DNA from: Candidatus Zixiibacteriota bacterium
Lineage (GTDB): Bacteria > Zixibacteria > MSB-5A5 > GN15 > PGXB01
Reading direction: 5' to 3'
DNA: 6,050 bases
NCBI GenBank assembly: GCA_030591405.1
Contig: JAUVBC010000149.1
Span: 1 to 6,050, forward strand
Below the pieces are notes generated by a model. That model saw nothing but the letters and a program-made list of their open reading frames with translations, was not told where the DNA came from and made no database searches. Made by a program: the position numbers and the translations under genes. Positions 5,256 through 6,050 of the stretch are shown piece after piece (within the stretch, counting starts at the first letter, position 1; every line of letters begins with the position of its first letter).

Positions 5256-5262
5256 CATTATA

Positions 5263-6050
5263 ATGATGCAAAAAAGAAAATCGTATTTATCTTTGTTGCT
5301 GGCTTCATTCTTACTCCTTTTCACGTATTCGTTCGCAGCCGCGCAGGATTACTCGATATCGTTTGAGAATAAAGATGTCCCGCGTTGCGTGACCGCTGAC
5401 ATGAGTGTTTACGTTACGAGTGTTGATGATCTTGGCGCTTTTGAAGCAATCTTTGCCGTTAGTGGAGATTTCACCAGTTTCACATTTACTCAGGAAGACT
5501 TATCGTTTTCAGAGGATTATGAAATTGTCGGCAACTTAGTTCGTGTTTACGGCTTTATGGGCGCTGTCCCAGGAGATGTCTGTCTTACAGCCGGAACGAC
5601 TACAATTGGAACGCTTCATTTTGAAACTGCTGATCTCTGCGATGGAGCGATTACTGTAGCCAGCGCTACTGTCGATGATCCGTTCACTCATGGTTCGCTA
5701 TTTGTAGGTTGTGATCCTATTGTTGAGTTGGCCCCTGACTTTGTTAGTGGCACCCTTACCATCATTAACCAGGCTCCGGAAATTACCTGTCCTGGTAGCA
5801 TGAATGTTCACTTTGGTGAAACAGTCGTGATTGATGTTACTGGTATGGACTATGACAATTGCGAAACTCTTACCTACAGCCTTGAAGGCGACTCACCGGT
5901 TCCGAATACATTCGATCCGTTTACAGGCCATATTATTTGGACTACCGAGGGTGAAGATGTTTGTGACAACACCTTTACTATCCGTATAACCGACAAATGT
6001 GGTGCTTATGCTGAGTGTGACGTTTACGTTTGCGTGGAAAATACTCCGCC
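5263..6050 (+). CDS. Secreted protein with cohesin-like domain and Cys-rich Ig/cadherin-like module; 3' truncated by the window
   Basis: The frame is open for 262 codons to the right edge. A signal peptide is clear: basic MMQKRK, a Leu/Phe-rich core about 8-24 and a likely cut after AAA-27 or AAQ-28. Residues about 29-166 look like a cohesin-type beta sandwich: hydrophobic alternation with DLGAFEAIFAVSGDF near 56-70 and TTIGTLHFETAD near 113-124. Residues 169 onward begin NQAPEITCP and continue through GETVVIDVTGMDYDN, LTYSLEG, FDPFTGHIIWTT and NTFTIRITDKCG, the pattern of Ig/cadherin-like (He_PIG-like) repeats. ENTPP at 259 appears to open another copy, giving a unit of about 90 residues. 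Ten Cys (42, 107, 126, 150, 176, 200, 234, 246, 252, 257) suggest disulfide-stabilised domains outside the cytoplasm. Probably a cell-surface or extracellular adhesion or scaffold protein; a C-terminal anchor, sorting signal or dockerin would lie beyond the window. Expression may be set by the promoter at 4807 and the long leader. Confidence 0.85.
   Translation, partial: MMQKRKSYLSLLLASFLLLFTYSFAAAQDYSISFENKDVPRCVTADMSVYVTSVDDLGAFEAIFAVSGDFTSFTFTQEDLSFSEDYEIVGNLVRVYGFMGAVPGDVCLTAGTTTIGTLHFETADLCDGAITVASATVDDPFTHGSLFVGCDPIVELAPDFVSGTLTIINQAPEITCPGSMNVHFGETVVIDVTGMDYDNCETLTYSLEGDSPVPNTFDPFTGHIIWTTEGEDVCDNTFTIRITDKCGAYAECDVYVCVENTP

Larger units (their letters stand above)
4178..5262. other. Long AT-rich intergenic region (about 1.1 kb) with no convincing gene
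   Basis: Stops are frequent in all frames, and the sequence is visibly more AT-rich than the flanking genes, above all between 4230 and 4810. It holds a terminator-like hairpin near 4206-4234, three CRP/FNR-type palindromes at 4244-4485, a bulged inverted repeat at 4749-4780, a strong sigma-70-type promoter at 4807-4834 and a possibly structured leader up to 5262. The short motif TATATTG or TATATTT recurs repeatedly (for example at 4239, 4331, 4390, 4506 and 4529) without regular spacing. The stretch 4500-4740 contains only small AT-rich dyads, such as TCAAAT/ATTTGA at 4709-4724 and TGATT/AATCA at 4622-4634, which could be chance. The one ORF of note, 58 codons at 4980-5156, is listed separately. 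Confidence 0.8.
4841..5262 (+). ncRNA. Long 5' leader with several potential hairpins; candidate regulatory RNA
   Basis: This is the segment between the predicted start of transcription and the ATG of the secreted-protein gene. Pairings seen by eye: a closing stem CTGT(T)AAG/CTTACAG (4873-4880 with 4920-4926) enclosing hairpin ACCTT-ATGT-AAGGT (4891-4904); an 8-bp stem with two G-U pairs and a GAAA tetraloop (4975-4994); a 7-bp stem with one G-U (5128-5134 with 5144-5150, loop TAATCCGAC) lying between two copies of GTTCGGAA (5112-5119 and 5162-5169); and the perfect repeat at 5235-5253 overlapping the ribosome site. It matches no riboswitch class I recognise. Whether it is one functional RNA is inference; folding was not computed. 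Confidence 0.35.

Noticed and set aside
4178..5262. CRISPR array, tRNA or insertion-sequence remnant in the long gap
   Set aside because: No regularly spaced long repeats, no cloverleaf with T-loop sequence, and no terminal inverted repeats with target duplication or transposase fragments were seen.

Overview
The window looks like chromosomal DNA from a Gram-negative (diderm) bacterium of modest GC content. Four things suggest this: an outer-membrane beta-barrel ending in Phe, Sec signal peptides, an NtrC/Fis-type sigma-54 activator, and a large secreted protein with a cohesin-like fold followed by a Cys-rich Ig/cadherin-like module. The last of these, together with a TTG start, recalls environmental FCB-group-like lineages such as candidate phylum Zixibacteria. 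That placement is an inference from domain style; no marker gene is present.

Layout, all genes on the + strand. (1) Bases 1-350 are the catalytic end of a sensor histidine kinase that begins before the window. (2) Four bases later, 355-1695 encode a complete NtrC-family response regulator (receiver, AAA+ with GAFTGA, Fis HTH). The two form a kinase/regulator pair. (3) A short gap, 1696-1842, holds an extended dyad and, about 90 bases further on, a near-match to a -24/-12 (sigma-54) promoter. (4) 1843-2874 encode an exported all-helical protein built of four diverged repeats of about 75-81 residues. (5) Four bases on, 2879-4177 encode an outer-membrane beta-barrel with a TTG start. A weak terminator-like hairpin follows. 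The simplest reading is a two-component system that may activate, through sigma-54, a neighbouring two-gene envelope operon made of a periplasmic helical protein and an outer-membrane barrel.

(6) Bases 4178-5262 are about 1.1 kb without a convincing gene, and this is the most unusual part. Its first third carries three CRP/FNR-type palindromes (TGTGA-N6-TCACA or one base off). Then comes a 12-bp bulged inverted repeat, A/T tracts and a strong sigma-70-type promoter (TTGACA, 16 bp, TG-extended TATACT). From the predicted start near 4841 to the next gene lies a leader of about 420 nt with several potential RNA hairpins, one with a GAAA tetraloop. It ends in a perfect 8-bp inverted repeat whose right arm contains most of the Shine-Dalgarno sequence. 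(7) Bases 5263-6050 are the start of the secreted Cys-rich protein, which runs off the right edge.

The candidate for an undescribed element is the long, potentially structured leader of the secreted-protein gene, with its possible RBS-sequestering hairpin. The second candidate is the sigma-54-linked helical-repeat plus barrel pair. Both are inferences from sequence pattern alone.
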